From Desulfocapsaceae bacterium (GTDB lineage Bacteria > Desulfobacterota > Desulfobulbia > Desulfobulbales > Desulfocapsaceae), in the NCBI GenBank assembly GCA_029934775.1, contig JAOZLO010000021.1:1-15461 (forward strand): DNA of 15,461 nucleotides, read 5' to 3'. Each line of letters opens with the position of its first letter. Positions within the stretch are counted from its first letter, which is position 1. The position numbers were made by a program, and so were the translations under genes. Below the pieces are notes generated by a model, which was given only the letters and a program-made list of their open reading frames with translations, did no database searches and was not told the origin of the DNA. Positions 5,744 through 14,256 of the stretch are shown one piece after another.

Positions 5744-7372
5744 ATGGAAACAGTAGAACAAAGTGCGGCAACTCCAACCGAACCAGCAATGGTTCCTGAA
5801 GCTGGGCCAGTAAACAAGAATTTACTCACGCTTATTCGTGATTGGCCTTTATCCCGTAAGATCGCAACTGTTGCGGTACTGCTGGTCTCCGTAGTACTTT
5901 TTGGTATCCTTATTTTCCAGGCAAGAACAGCAGATCAACAACTCCTCTATGCCAATCTTTCCACTAATGATGCTTCAGCAGTGTCAACCTGGCTGAAAGG
6001 TCAAAAAATCACCTATACACTTAAAAATGGCGGTCGTGATATATGGGTTTCAGCAAACCAGTTATACCAGACTCGACTTGATCTGGCAGCCAATGGCCTT
6101 CCCAGTGGCGGGGGTGTCGGCTTTGAAATATTTGATAAACAGAGTTTTGCACTGACCGATTTTGTGCAAAAGGTCAACCACACCAGGGCTCTTCAGGGCG
6201 AACTTGCCAGAACGGTAACCTCTCTTGCCCCTGTCGAATCTGCTCGAGTGCACCTGGCACTTCCTGAAAAAAGACTCTTCAAAAATCAGCAGAAAAAAGC
6301 TACAGCCTCTGTGATACTCACACTCGTACCGGGAAGAGCTCTTGACAAGAATCAGGTACAGGGCATTATTCATCTTGTAGCAGGCTCTGTAATGGGATTG
6401 GAACTCGATGACGTCAACATCATTGACTCCAATGGAGTTGTCCTTGATAGTCTTGACAAACAGGACAAAGATAAATTTCTATCTCTGGATATGCTCTCCT
6501 TCCAACAGCAGATCGAACAAAGCCTTGAAATACGAGCCCAGGATCTTCTTGATAAAACCATGGGCAAAGATCATGCAATGGTCAGAGTTACCGCTGCTCT
6601 GGATTTTTCCAAGGTTGAAAAAACGCAGGAGTTTTTCGATGGCGATGATCCGGTTATCAGAAGTGAGCAGTTAAATCAGGAGAGCAGTGGAACTCAAAGT
6701 ACAGGTGGTATCCCCGGAGTGGAATCAAACCTTGATGGAAATCTCAGGGGAGGTGCCGGTTCTTCTCCTGCTGCAAGCAGCAATTCCAGGATTACCAACT
6801 ATGAAATCAGCAAAACTATCAGCAAAACCATTAACCCGATCGGCTCCATTATCAGCCTTTCTGTTTCTGTACTTGTTGCTGATCGTGTTGAAGTTGATGA
6901 AGAGGGAAAAATTGTATCTACAACACCTCGTCCCCCGGAGGAACTGAAATCCATTGAAAAAATGATCGCACGGGCAATAGGTATCGATCCGGAACGGGGA
7001 GATATGATCAATGTATTATCTCTGCCTTTCGTAGATACTGATGAATCTGCAACTGAAGTGGTTTCAGATGCTCCTCTCCTCATTTATGAGTATATTCCAT
7101 TTATCAAATATGGTTTAATTGCAATAGGAATTTTATTCATTTACCTCTTACTTATCAGGCCAACGGTCAAAACAATGAAAGGTGAAACAGAAAAGCATTT
7201 CAAAACAGTCCAGCAACTCGAAGAGGAACAACTTGAAAAAAGCAAAAAAGAACAGGAAGAAGAACCTCCACCACCACCGGTAGACGATGCAATCACAATG
7301 CTCAGAAAAGAGGTTCTTCAAAACCAGATACCTGCATCCTTTATCGTTAAAAACTGGATACAGGAAGGCTGA
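5744..7372 (+). CDS. fliF: Flagellar MS-ring protein FliF
   Basis: The 542-aa product has the FliF layout. A short cytoplasmic N-terminus precedes the first membrane segment (about residues 41-58). The periplasmic ring-building motifs follow: ANLSTNDASAVSTWL, GLPSGGGVGFEIFD, VNHTRALQGELARTV and VESARVHLALPEKRLF. A glycine/serine-rich linker (about 315-345) precedes NYEISKTISKTINPIGSI, and the second membrane segment is at about 452-472. The cytoplasmic tail carries an EEPPPPPVDD stretch and ends in IPASFIVKNWIQEG, the FliG-binding part. FliF forms the MS ring that houses the export gate and mounts the C ring. Ribosome site AAGGA lies just upstream of the ATG. The fliG start is 3 bp after the stop, implying coupled translation. 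Confidence 0.97.
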   Translation: METVEQSAATPTEPAMVPEAGPVNKNLLTLIRDWPLSRKIATVAVLLVSVVLFGILIFQARTADQQLLYANLSTNDASAVSTWLKGQKITYTLKNGGRDIWVSANQLYQTRLDLAANGLPSGGGVGFEIFDKQSFALTDFVQKVNHTRALQGELARTVTSLAPVESARVHLALPEKRLFKNQQKKATASVILTLVPGRALDKNQVQGIIHLVAGSVMGLELDDVNIIDSNGVVLDSLDKQDKDKFLSLDMLSFQQQIEQSLEIRAQDLLDKTMGKDHAMVRVTAALDFSKVEKTQEFFDGDDPVIRSEQLNQESSGTQSTGGIPGVESNLDGNLRGGAGSSPAASSNSRITNYEISKTISKTINPIGSIISLSVSVLVADRVEVDEEGKIVSTTPRPPEELKSIEKMIARAIGIDPERGDMINVLSLPFVDTDESATEVVSDAPLLIYEYIPFIKYGLIAIGILFIYLLLIRPTVKTMKGETEKHFKTVQQLEEEQLEKSKKEQEEEPPPPPVDDAITMLRKEVLQNQIPASFIVKNWIQEG

Positions 7373-7375
7373 CAG

Positions 7376-8380
7376 ATGGCAATAGAGACATTAACCGGAC
7401 TCAATAAGGTTGCAATTCTACTCATTTGTCTTGGAGAAGAAGGTGCATCGAGAATCTTCGATGAATTAACAGATGATGAAGTACGGCAGGTGACCAGGGT
7501 AATGGCAACTATCGAACACATCCCGATTGATCTTAAGGAGAAAGTGTTTGCAAGCTATTATGAGGCGCAAAATATATTCAAAGGGATTTTTGTAAAGGGG
7601 GAAGATTTTGCCAAAAGAGTAATCTCCGCCACTCCTGGAGAGCAACGCTCAAATTTTTTAATGGATCAATTTCTTTCAGCAACAGAGTCAAAATCCCTGG
7701 AAACTATATCTCTCATGGCTCCTCTTATGGTTGCCGGTTTGCTTGAACAGGAACATCCACAGACAATTGCACTCGTTCTTTCAACCCAGCATGTCGAACA
7801 TGCCTGCGAAATATTGACTCATCTCCCTGAAGATATGAGGGCTGATGTAACATACCGCATTTCCAAAATTGAAAAAGTATCACCGGAGGTTATAGGTAGA
7901 ATAGAAGATGCATTAAGCAGAGAGATTGGACTTGTTACGGGTAAATCTCATAAAAAAGTAGGTGGCATCGATGCAGTTGTCGGTATCCTCAACCATATGA
8001 AAAATAATCTGGATGGCGATATTCTCGAAGAAATGGAAGAGACCGATCCTGAGATGGCGGAAGAGATCAGAAAAAAAATGTTTACCTTCGAAAACCTGAT
8101 CGCCCTGGACGGCAGATCACTGCAGATGATTCTCAGAGAGGTTAACAACGATTCACTGACAATGGCCCTTAAAACAGCTTCTGAAAAGATGAAAGCAAAA
8201 ATTTTTGCCAATATGTCGGCCCGTGCAGCAGATATGATTAAAGATGACCTCGATACAATGGGCCCGGTCCGGCTTTCAGAGGTCGAACTGATGCAGCAGT
8301 CTATCGTCAAAATTGCATTGAAACTTGAGGAGGAAGGAAAGCTCGTCCTTGGATCCGGAGGCGCAGATGAGCTTGTCTAA
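7376..8380 (+). CDS. fliG: Flagellar motor switch protein FliG
   Basis: The 334-aa product is a full-length FliG. The N-terminal FliF-binding domain begins LTGLNKVAILLICLGEEGASRIF. The middle domain carries the EHPQTIALVLSTQ motif (about residues 125-138). The C-terminal torque domain has MFTFENLIALDGRSLQMILREV and the charged helix NMSARAADMIKDDLDTMGPVRLSEVE, the region facing the stator. FliG joins FliF to the C ring, transmits torque from the stators and participates in direction switching with FliM/FliN. AGGAAGG in the end of fliF acts as ribosome site. The last 14 bases overlap the start of fliH. Nothing is missing from the conserved domains. Confidence 0.97.
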   Translation: MAIETLTGLNKVAILLICLGEEGASRIFDELTDDEVRQVTRVMATIEHIPIDLKEKVFASYYEAQNIFKGIFVKGEDFAKRVISATPGEQRSNFLMDQFLSATESKSLETISLMAPLMVAGLLEQEHPQTIALVLSTQHVEHACEILTHLPEDMRADVTYRISKIEKVSPEVIGRIEDALSREIGLVTGKSHKKVGGIDAVVGILNHMKNNLDGDILEEMEETDPEMAEEIRKKMFTFENLIALDGRSLQMILREVNNDSLTMALKTASEKMKAKIFANMSARAADMIKDDLDTMGPVRLSEVELMQQSIVKIALKLEEEGKLVLGSGGADELV

Positions 8381-9170
8381 ATATTTTAAAAACTCAGATT
8401 CTTTCCAACCTGAAATCATAGGAAAAACTCAAAAGCAGGCTGACTCCGGCTGGCAAAGCCTGGTCGAAAAGCAACACTCATACCCCTTTCAAGCCGGAGA
8501 GCAGGTAAAAAAAACAGAAATCCCTGTCAAAGCCCGAGAAACCGTTTCTAATCCCGTACAATCACCAGAACAACCTCCCCCTCCTCTTTCTCCACAGAAC
8601 AGTACCACAAAACATGGTGATGAAAAATCGAACTTCTCAGCTCAAATCCCCGATCCGAGCGAATATACCAAAGTCTCAGAGGTGGAAAAACAATTAAAAA
8701 ATGCCTATGAGAACGGAGTTCAGGAAGGTCTTCAAAAAGCCGAAGAAGCTTACGGTTCTGCAACAAAATCTTTCACCACCCTCTGTCAGCAACTTAACAC
8801 CGTAAGAGAAACTATAATCAGCAACAGCAGCCAGGAGTTACAGGAATTTGCTTTGGCAATCGCTGAAAGAATTATCCGAACATCACTGCGTGATAATGAC
8901 TCCACCATTATTGCAACCATTGACGAAGCCCTGCAGCGAGCAGTAAAGTCTGAAGAATTTTATATCTATATCCATCCTGATGATTATGACACCGTGACAG
9001 AAAAATCCAGTGAGTTGATCACAGGCCTCAGTGGTCTCAGCAATCTTGTCATTAAAAAAGATGTCACTGTTGAAAAGGGTGGCGCCAAAATTGAATCTGA
9101 CAACTGTACCATTGATGCCACAATCGCAGGACAATTTGACGTTATCCTCGAAGAGATTAAAAAAAGATAG
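8367..9170 (+). CDS. fliH: Flagellar assembly protein FliH
   Basis: The start chosen is the ATG at 8367 (MSLSKYFKNSDSF), which has GGAGG five bases upstream. The frame is open to an ATG at 8325, but that lies inside fliG without a ribosome site. This gives 267 aa. The N-terminal 100 residues are low complexity with a proline run (QPPPPLSP), followed by a helical segment (VEKQLKNAYENGVQEGLQKAEEAY). The conserved FliH/YscL C-terminal domain follows (about 150-267: FALAIAERIIRTSLRDND, IYIHPDDYDTV, VTVEKGGAKIESDNCTIDATI). FliH forms a dimer that binds the FliI ATPase, delivers it to the C ring and restrains its activity. Position between fliG and fliI is canonical. Confidence 0.93.
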   Translation: MSLSKYFKNSDSFQPEIIGKTQKQADSGWQSLVEKQHSYPFQAGEQVKKTEIPVKARETVSNPVQSPEQPPPPLSPQNSTTKHGDEKSNFSAQIPDPSEYTKVSEVEKQLKNAYENGVQEGLQKAEEAYGSATKSFTTLCQQLNTVRETIISNSSQELQEFALAIAERIIRTSLRDNDSTIIATIDEALQRAVKSEEFYIYIHPDDYDTVTEKSSELITGLSGLSNLVIKKDVTVEKGGAKIESDNCTIDATIAGQFDVILEEIKKR

Positions 9171-9187
9171 CTACTCAGATCAACACC

Positions 9188-10564
9188 ATGTTACTTGACA
9201 CATCATTCATTAAAGACCTGGACATAATAAAAATATGGGGAAAAGTGACCCGTATTGTCGGGTTGGTTATTGAAGGGTATTGCCCCCACGCTTCTATCGG
9301 TTCTCTTTGTCAGCTCACTCCTACGAACGGTGGCGACGATATTTATGCTGAAATAGTAGGTTTCAAAGATGGCAAAGCCCTCCTCATGCCACTGGGTGAG
9401 CTTCGTGGCCTTGGGCCCGGAAGTCTTATCCGAGTAGTTAAAAGCAGCGCCACCATAATGGTTGGCAACAATCTGCTGGGGCGAGTCATAGATGCCATGG
9501 AACTTCCCCAGGATGGACTTCCATCCCCCCTTCTTACTGAAAGAAAATCTCTTTACTCTCTTCCTCCAGGCCCCATGGAACGGCAAAATATCACCGAAAC
9601 TCTCGATCTTGGAGTTCGTGCTATCAACGGTCTCCTTACGTGTGGATTGGGGCAGCGCATGGGAATTATGGCGGGTTCCGGGATCGGTAAAAGTGTATTG
9701 CTTGGAATGATGGCAAAGTACTCCAAATCGGACATAAACGTAATTGCCCTTATCGGTGAAAGAGGTAGAGAAGTTCGTGAATTTATTGAGAGAGATCTTG
9801 GGAAAGAGGGTCTGTCACGCTCGGTGATTGTGGTGGTTACCTCGGATCAGCCACCCTTACTCCGAATGCGTGGCGCTTTTGTGGCTACTTCCATCGCTGA
9901 ATACTTCTGCAGCCAGGGTAAAAATGTACTCCTTATGATGGACTCCGTTACCCGCTTTGCCATGGCCATGCGTGAGATAGGTCTGGCAATTGGAGAACCT
10001 CCAACCACTAAAGGTTACACGCCTTCAGTATTTGCAACATTGCCAAAACTGCTTGAACGGGCGGGACGATTTAGAAATCAGGGTACAATCACCGGATTGT
10101 ACACTGTCCTTGTTGATGGTGACGATCTCACAGAACCCGTTGCAGACTCTGTGAGATCCATCCTCGATGGCCATATCGTTTTGTCGAGAACTCTCGCTGC
10201 AAAAAATCATTTTCCTGCAATAGATATTCTCAACTCTGCAAGCCGTGTAATGCGGGATATCATTCCCCCCCGTCACCTTGAACTTGCCGGTAAAGCAAGA
10301 GATGTTCTGGCCAGTTATGAAGAAGCCGAAGATCTTATCAATATCGGTGCATATGCAAAAGGATCCAATCCTAAAATTGATTTTGCAATCAGCAAAATTG
10401 ACGCAATTAATGACTTTTTAAAGCAAGATTATAATCAGATAACGACACTTGATACCTCACTTGAGCAACTGGGAGTCCTTCTCAGTGACAGAAAAGATGA
10501 AGAACCAGAAAGAAAAAACAGAAGAAAAACAGACACCTCCCTCAACGGTTCTAATAAGCCATGA
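9188..10564 (+). CDS. fliI: Flagellum-specific export ATPase FliI
   Basis: The 458-aa product is related to the F-type ATPase beta subunit. Seen directly: Walker A AGSGIGKS (residues 162-169), the catalytic glutamate motif GERGREVREF (E191), Walker B VLLMMDSVTRFA (D252), and PPTTKGYTPSVFATLPKLLERAG, which is highly conserved in FliI/SctN. The LSR in the C-terminal part (about R334) fits the arginine-finger region. FliI hydrolyses ATP at the base of the export gate with FliH and FliJ. The C-terminal tail is unusually charged (DRKDEEPERKNRRKTD). The ATG at 9188 lies 17 bp after fliH and lacks an obvious Shine-Dalgarno, so coupling to fliH translation is likely. The stop overlaps the fliJ start (ATGA). 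Confidence 0.97.
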   Translation: MLLDTSFIKDLDIIKIWGKVTRIVGLVIEGYCPHASIGSLCQLTPTNGGDDIYAEIVGFKDGKALLMPLGELRGLGPGSLIRVVKSSATIMVGNNLLGRVIDAMELPQDGLPSPLLTERKSLYSLPPGPMERQNITETLDLGVRAINGLLTCGLGQRMGIMAGSGIGKSVLLGMMAKYSKSDINVIALIGERGREVREFIERDLGKEGLSRSVIVVVTSDQPPLLRMRGAFVATSIAEYFCSQGKNVLLMMDSVTRFAMAMREIGLAIGEPPTTKGYTPSVFATLPKLLERAGRFRNQGTITGLYTVLVDGDDLTEPVADSVRSILDGHIVLSRTLAAKNHFPAIDILNSASRVMRDIIPPRHLELAGKARDVLASYEEAEDLINIGAYAKGSNPKIDFAISKIDAINDFLKQDYNQITTLDTSLEQLGVLLSDRKDEEPERKNRRKTDTSLNGSNKP

Positions 10565-10998
10565 AACCATTTCAACTTGACACCGTACTGGATCATAGAA
10601 AGCGATTGGAGGATATTGCCGCAGGGCGTCTTTTTACTGCCCAAAAAGAGAAAAAAATAGTCAAAGAAAAACTGTATACAGAAAACAGAAAACTCGATTC
10701 CCTTATCAGGAAAGCTGAAGAACTCCAAAGTAAAACTATCCCGATTTTAGATCTCATAAATTATGAGAATCAAATTAACTTTCTAAAAAATAATATTCTC
10801 GCGATTACCAAAAAGCTTCAGGAAAAATCGAAAACCCTGCGGCAGGAGCGTCAGAAGTTGATTGAAAAAAGCAAGGAAAGGCAAATTATGGAGAGCTTGA
10901 AAGAACAGCAAAACCGCTTATGGAGACAATATCTTGACAAAAAAGAAGCTGCAATGCTCGATGAAATTGCAATAGTCAGGTATGACGGTGAACGGTAA
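10561..10998 (+). CDS. fliJ: Flagellar export stalk protein FliJ
   Basis: The 145-aa product is almost entirely charged coiled coil, beginning MKPFQLDTVLDHRKRLEDIAAGRLFTAQKEKK, a typical FliJ start (F.L..VL..R...E..A...L..A....). The second half (LRQERQKLIEKSKERQIMESLKEQQNRLWRQYLDKKEAAMLDEIAIVRY) matches the FliJ C-terminus with its E...LDE pattern. FliJ is the gamma-subunit-like stalk of the FliI hexamer and also recycles chaperones. The ATG overlaps the fliI stop by four bases. The call relies on length, coiled coil and position directly after fliI, since the family is weakly conserved. Confidence 0.9.
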   Translation: MKPFQLDTVLDHRKRLEDIAAGRLFTAQKEKKIVKEKLYTENRKLDSLIRKAEELQSKTIPILDLINYENQINFLKNNILAITKKLQEKSKTLRQERQKLIEKSKERQIMESLKEQQNRLWRQYLDKKEAAMLDEIAIVRYDGER

Positions 10999-11061
10999 AT
11001 CGACAGAGAACACTGAGAAAAGCAAAACTCAGGCAATCCACATTATGAAGGAAGCAAAACT

Positions 11062-11607
11062 ATGAAAATTTCTCCAAAATACTGCATCTACCCGGTAACC
11101 ACACTACTGTTTTTTTCAGTTTGTTTTTCACTCCATGCTGCTGATTCAATTGATTCTAATATTTCCAGTGATTCGTATGAGTTTTCATCAGTTGAAGAAC
11201 GCAGACTGCAAAATGTTATCGCCCGGGAGAGAGCAAATATTAGAAAAGATCGTGTCGAAATGGTCATGAAAAAAAAGGAACTAAAGACCCTTGAGGAGGG
11301 TGTCGATAAGAAACTTGCCGTAATAGATACTAAGCTTGAGCAGCTCGAGAAGTTACAGAAGAAAATAGAATCTCTTCTCGAAGAGAAATCAGCTGAGGAA
11401 AAAAAACGGCTACAGGATTTAGCTAAAATATATGAGAAAATGAATCCTGCTAAAGCATCAATGGCAATTGCCGGTCTTGATCAGCAACTGGCTGCTGATC
11501 TTCTGGCAAATATGAAAGTTAAATCTGCCGCAAAAATTCTGGATCAGAGTTCGGGGCAAAAAGCAACCCAACTGAGCAGAACTTTTTCAACTTTGCAACT
11601 CGAGTGA
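11062..11607 (+). CDS. MotE-like periplasmic coiled-coil protein
   Basis: The 181-aa product begins with a signal peptide (hydrophobic residues 11-24, ending SLHA before AD), so it should be exported or anchored in the inner membrane. Residues about 45-125 are a long charged coiled coil (RERANIRKDRVEMVMKKKELKTLEEG; KLEQLEKLQKKIESLLEEK). The C-terminus (121-176: AKIYEKMNPAKASMAIAGLDQQLAADLLANMKVKSAAKIL) is the MgtE-N-like helical domain that typifies MotE proteins, a family first described as MotC chaperones in rhizobia. Location between fliJ and fliK supports a flagellar role, probably with stator or periplasmic motor parts. AAGGAAG is a good ribosome site. The family call is sound; the exact partner is inferred. 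Confidence 0.8.
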   Translation: MKISPKYCIYPVTTLLFFSVCFSLHAADSIDSNISSDSYEFSSVEERRLQNVIARERANIRKDRVEMVMKKKELKTLEEGVDKKLAVIDTKLEQLEKLQKKIESLLEEKSAEEKKRLQDLAKIYEKMNPAKASMAIAGLDQQLAADLLANMKVKSAAKILDQSSGQKATQLSRTFSTLQLE

Positions 11608-11612
11608 AAACA

Positions 11613-13394
11613 ATGACGCAAGTAGCGATTATTCAAACAGCGCCAAAGTCAATCCCAACCGACACAACACTCACCAGAGATACCCTGACTCCGTTCAGCC
11701 CCCATCTTGAAAAAGCTATAGCAAAGACAACTCAGGACGCATCAACCACCTCATCTAATAAATCAACCCCGACAAAAGACCAGGCTGTTACAGATTCTCC
11801 TTCTCTTGAAGCAGCTGAGTTCATTCCGGAAGATGTTTCTTTAAAAGAGCCAGAGCAAATTACAGCAAAGGATTTCTTTAAACAAAATCTTTCCGAAGTC
11901 ATTGAACCTGTCAGCACTTCTGATACTGAGAGTGAAAAACTCGTTATTAATGACAAAGAACTTACTGTATTACTCGAACCAAAGGGCCAAAAGGAACTAT
12001 CTTCAGAAGTTTCTGGAAAAGAACCTTCAGTACTATCGGATCTCACTGAACAAAAAACACCGCTTTCACAGTTACTCGAACCAAAGGGCCAAAAAGAATT
12101 GCCTTCAGAAGTTTCTGGAAAAGAACCTCCAGTACTATCGGATCTCACTGAACAAAAAACACCGCTTTCACAGGTTTTAGCAAAAGAACAGGCTCCACAG
12201 GCTATGGTTGAAAAACTTCCTGTATCAGTGGAACTCAATAAACCAAAAGAGTTGCCTGCGCAAGTTTTGGCAAAAGAACTTCCGGTAGCTGCTGGTCATA
12301 TTGATCAAAAAGCTCTATCCGGACAAAATGTGAGTGAAGTACCTGCAATACAGCCCGCAACCAAAGAATTCTTGCCGTTGTCAACCGGCAATACTACTTC
12401 TCCCTCTCTGTCTCCTGCTGGAACTACTGTTACACCTGTAGAGATAGATATTGCTGCAACTCTCCCCCGAAACAATGGCACGCCTGTTTCGGCAATGGCT
12501 CAAAACAATACACTCCTTCAGCAATTGCAGCAGATTACCATGGGTAGTGAAACTGGAACAATTTCTATTCAGACCACAGTTGATACTGACGCACTTCAGA
12601 ATCCAGGAGAAACGTGGACAAAGCCTGGCTGGCTGATGACTAGTCAAATCGTTGAACAGGCTACAGTTTCAGAGAAACCTGTATCCAAAATCTCAGCGTT
12701 ACGTCAGGATATGCTGGCCCAGTACTTCGATGCTAAAATTATTGGTGGAGAAAAAACGGATTCCGGACAAAACACCCAGAACAGCGACCAGCAAAGCAGC
12801 ACAAACGGTCAGCAATCTTCTACAACCCTGCAATCAAACAATCCACTTTCACCAGAACAACCAGGTAGTTTCCAGCATATTTCTACCCTCAGTCCGGACA
12901 TGCAGGCCAGTCAAACCCAAAACGGTATCAAACCGAGAATTTTACCCTCAGGTACCGTTGTCTATGAAGAGGACGTAATACAACAGGTAGTAGAACGTTT
13001 TCAGATCAATAACAGAGCCAATGGTACCAAAATCAGCTTACAACTTCATCCGGAAGAACTTGGTGAACTGAAAATTGATCTCACTCTGAAGGAAGGTTCC
13101 ATTAAAGCTAATGTTCTTGCCCAGAGCCAGCATGTTCGAGAAATCATGGAAAGGAACATGACAAAACTGCGGAATGTCCTTGAAGATATGGGCTACACTG
13201 TCGAGAATATTGCAGTCACTTCAGGATCTGATTCCGCCCCTGATTTTGATCTTTTTGAACAAAACTTTTCCCAGCAAAAAGATTTCTCAGTACCCACCTC
13301 AAAAACTCAAAACCAGAATGATTTTGATACAATATTAGAAGAAGCAGTTGAGCAGTCTATCGGATTGTCAACAGGTGTAAATATAATCGCATAG
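11613..13394 (+). CDS. fliK: Flagellar hook-length control protein FliK
   Basis: The frame opens with GTG at 11604, overlapping the preceding stop (GTGA). The ATG at 11613 is preferred because GAG lies eight bases upstream; either gives about 593-596 aa. The long N-terminal part (to about residue 450) is low complexity, rich in E, K, P, S, T and Q, with tandem duplication at 11970-12173. The conserved C-terminal domain lies at about 465-535 (TKISLQLHPEELGELKIDLTLKEGSIKANVLAQSQHVREIME). L-P-E-LG---(V/I) there is the Flg_hook signature that triggers the export switch in FlhB. FliK is secreted as a molecular ruler while the hook grows. Its place before flgD and flgE is canonical. Confidence 0.93.
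   Translation: MTQVAIIQTAPKSIPTDTTLTRDTLTPFSPHLEKAIAKTTQDASTTSSNKSTPTKDQAVTDSPSLEAAEFIPEDVSLKEPEQITAKDFFKQNLSEVIEPVSTSDTESEKLVINDKELTVLLEPKGQKELSSEVSGKEPSVLSDLTEQKTPLSQLLEPKGQKELPSEVSGKEPPVLSDLTEQKTPLSQVLAKEQAPQAMVEKLPVSVELNKPKELPAQVLAKELPVAAGHIDQKALSGQNVSEVPAIQPATKEFLPLSTGNTTSPSLSPAGTTVTPVEIDIAATLPRNNGTPVSAMAQNNTLLQQLQQITMGSETGTISIQTTVDTDALQNPGETWTKPGWLMTSQIVEQATVSEKPVSKISALRQDMLAQYFDAKIIGGEKTDSGQNTQNSDQQSSTNGQQSSTTLQSNNPLSPEQPGSFQHISTLSPDMQASQTQNGIKPRILPSGTVVYEEDVIQQVVERFQINNRANGTKISLQLHPEELGELKIDLTLKEGSIKANVLAQSQHVREIMERNMTKLRNVLEDMGYTVENIAVTSGSDSAPDFDLFEQNFSQQKDFSVPTSKTQNQNDFDTILEEAVEQSIGLSTGVNIIA
11970..12173 (+). repeat. Two 102-bp tandem repeats within fliK
   Basis: Copies 11970-12071 and 12072-12173 each encode 34 residues (LLEPKGQKEL...TEQKTPLSQ). 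They differ at 5 bases, all transitions, of which two change serine to proline. A more degenerate continuation follows (KEQAPQAMVEKLPVSVELNKPKELPAQVLAKELPV). The frame is kept, so the ruler region is lengthened by 34 residues. High identity points to a recent duplication. Confidence 0.92.
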
Positions 13395-13399
13395 GTGTA

Positions 13400-14191
13400 A
13401 TGATGAGTAATTATATAGATGTACTAAACCAGACTGCAGCAACCTCAAGTGCGTCAAGCAGCACTGCAACAACTGAAGAGACCAGTATGGGAAAGGAAGA
13501 CTTTCTCACACTTCTGGTCGCTCAGTTACAAAACCAGGATCCCCTTAATCCTGATGATCCAACTGAATTTACAGCACAGCTGGCCCAGTTCAGTTCCCTG
13601 GAGCAGTTGTTTACCTTAAATGAAAGCATGGAAAGCCTGGTCGCCTCAAGTGCAGACTCAGACAGACTCTCTGCGCTCAGTACTTTAGGAAAAGAAGTAG
13701 TTTATTATGGTGATGATTTCGAATTTGAAGGAAATCCGGTTGAGGTCGGCTATCAACTTGATGGAGATGCTACCGAGGTAACTCTTTCTCTTCAACATAA
13801 TGGCGTAACTGTAGCTACTTTGAAAGGAGTTGACCTGACTGAGGGCAATCATTTTATCACATGGGATGGTTTGACTGTAGAAGGAGATACCGCCTCATTG
13901 GGTGATTATACTGTTGCTGTGAGTGCCAAGGCGGTAGATGGGGAAAGTGTCGCGGTCGTATCTCTGGTTAAATCTGAGGTAACCGGTATCGACATGGATG
14001 AAGAGTCCGGAGAGACACTGGTAACTCTGGCAGGATCAATTACTTTTAGTGAAATACTGGGAGTGTACGAACCTGGAACCAAAACAGAAACCTCGACCAC
14101 CGAAGAAGATGAAGGAAATGAGCAACAGACACTGGATACACTTGATACAGTAGCTGCTGTGACAGAAAGTGTTACAGAAATTGTTGAATAA
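13400..14191 (+). CDS. flgD: Flagellar hook cap/assembly protein FlgD
   Basis: The 263-aa product has the diagnostic N-terminal block at about residues 29-65 (MGKEDFLTLLVAQLQNQDPLNPDDPTEFTAQLAQFSSLEQL). Then come a Tudor-like/Fn-type beta region (EVGYQLDGDATEVTLSLQHNGVTVATL...GNHFITWDGLTVEGDTASLGDYTVAVSAKAVDGE), as in FlgD cap domains, and an acidic, Thr/Glu-rich tail of about 40 residues (TKTETSTTEEDEGNEQQ). FlgD is exported and caps the growing hook, allowing FlgE to polymerise. Two ATGs in tandem (13400 and 13403) are possible starts; AGGTG lies close upstream. The acidic tail after the second domain is longer than in enteric FlgD. Confidence 0.95.
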   Translation: MMSNYIDVLNQTAATSSASSSTATTEETSMGKEDFLTLLVAQLQNQDPLNPDDPTEFTAQLAQFSSLEQLFTLNESMESLVASSADSDRLSALSTLGKEVVYYGDDFEFEGNPVEVGYQLDGDATEVTLSLQHNGVTVATLKGVDLTEGNHFITWDGLTVEGDTASLGDYTVAVSAKAVDGESVAVVSLVKSEVTGIDMDEESGETLVTLAGSITFSEILGVYEPGTKTETSTTEEDEGNEQQTLDTLDTVAAVTESVTEIVE

Positions 14192-14256
14192 ATTTAAAAT
14201 GATCTGATTCCCATGGATGGGTACAACATACAGGCTCTCAAGGGAGGGAGGAAATA

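Noticed and set aside
8325..8366. Upstream start for FliH at 8325
   Set aside because: The 14 extra residues overlap FliG-coding sequence and have no ribosome site; GGAGG at 8357-8361 clearly serves the ATG at 8367.
11732..12238. - strand frame of 168 codons
   Set aside because: It mirrors the repetitive fliK coding sequence; its apparent repeats are the antisense of the FliK duplication.
14192..14256. Separate promoter for flgE in the flgD-flgE gap
   Set aside because: No sigma54 GG-N10-GC, sigma28 or good sigma70 pair was found; only a strong ribosome site is present.
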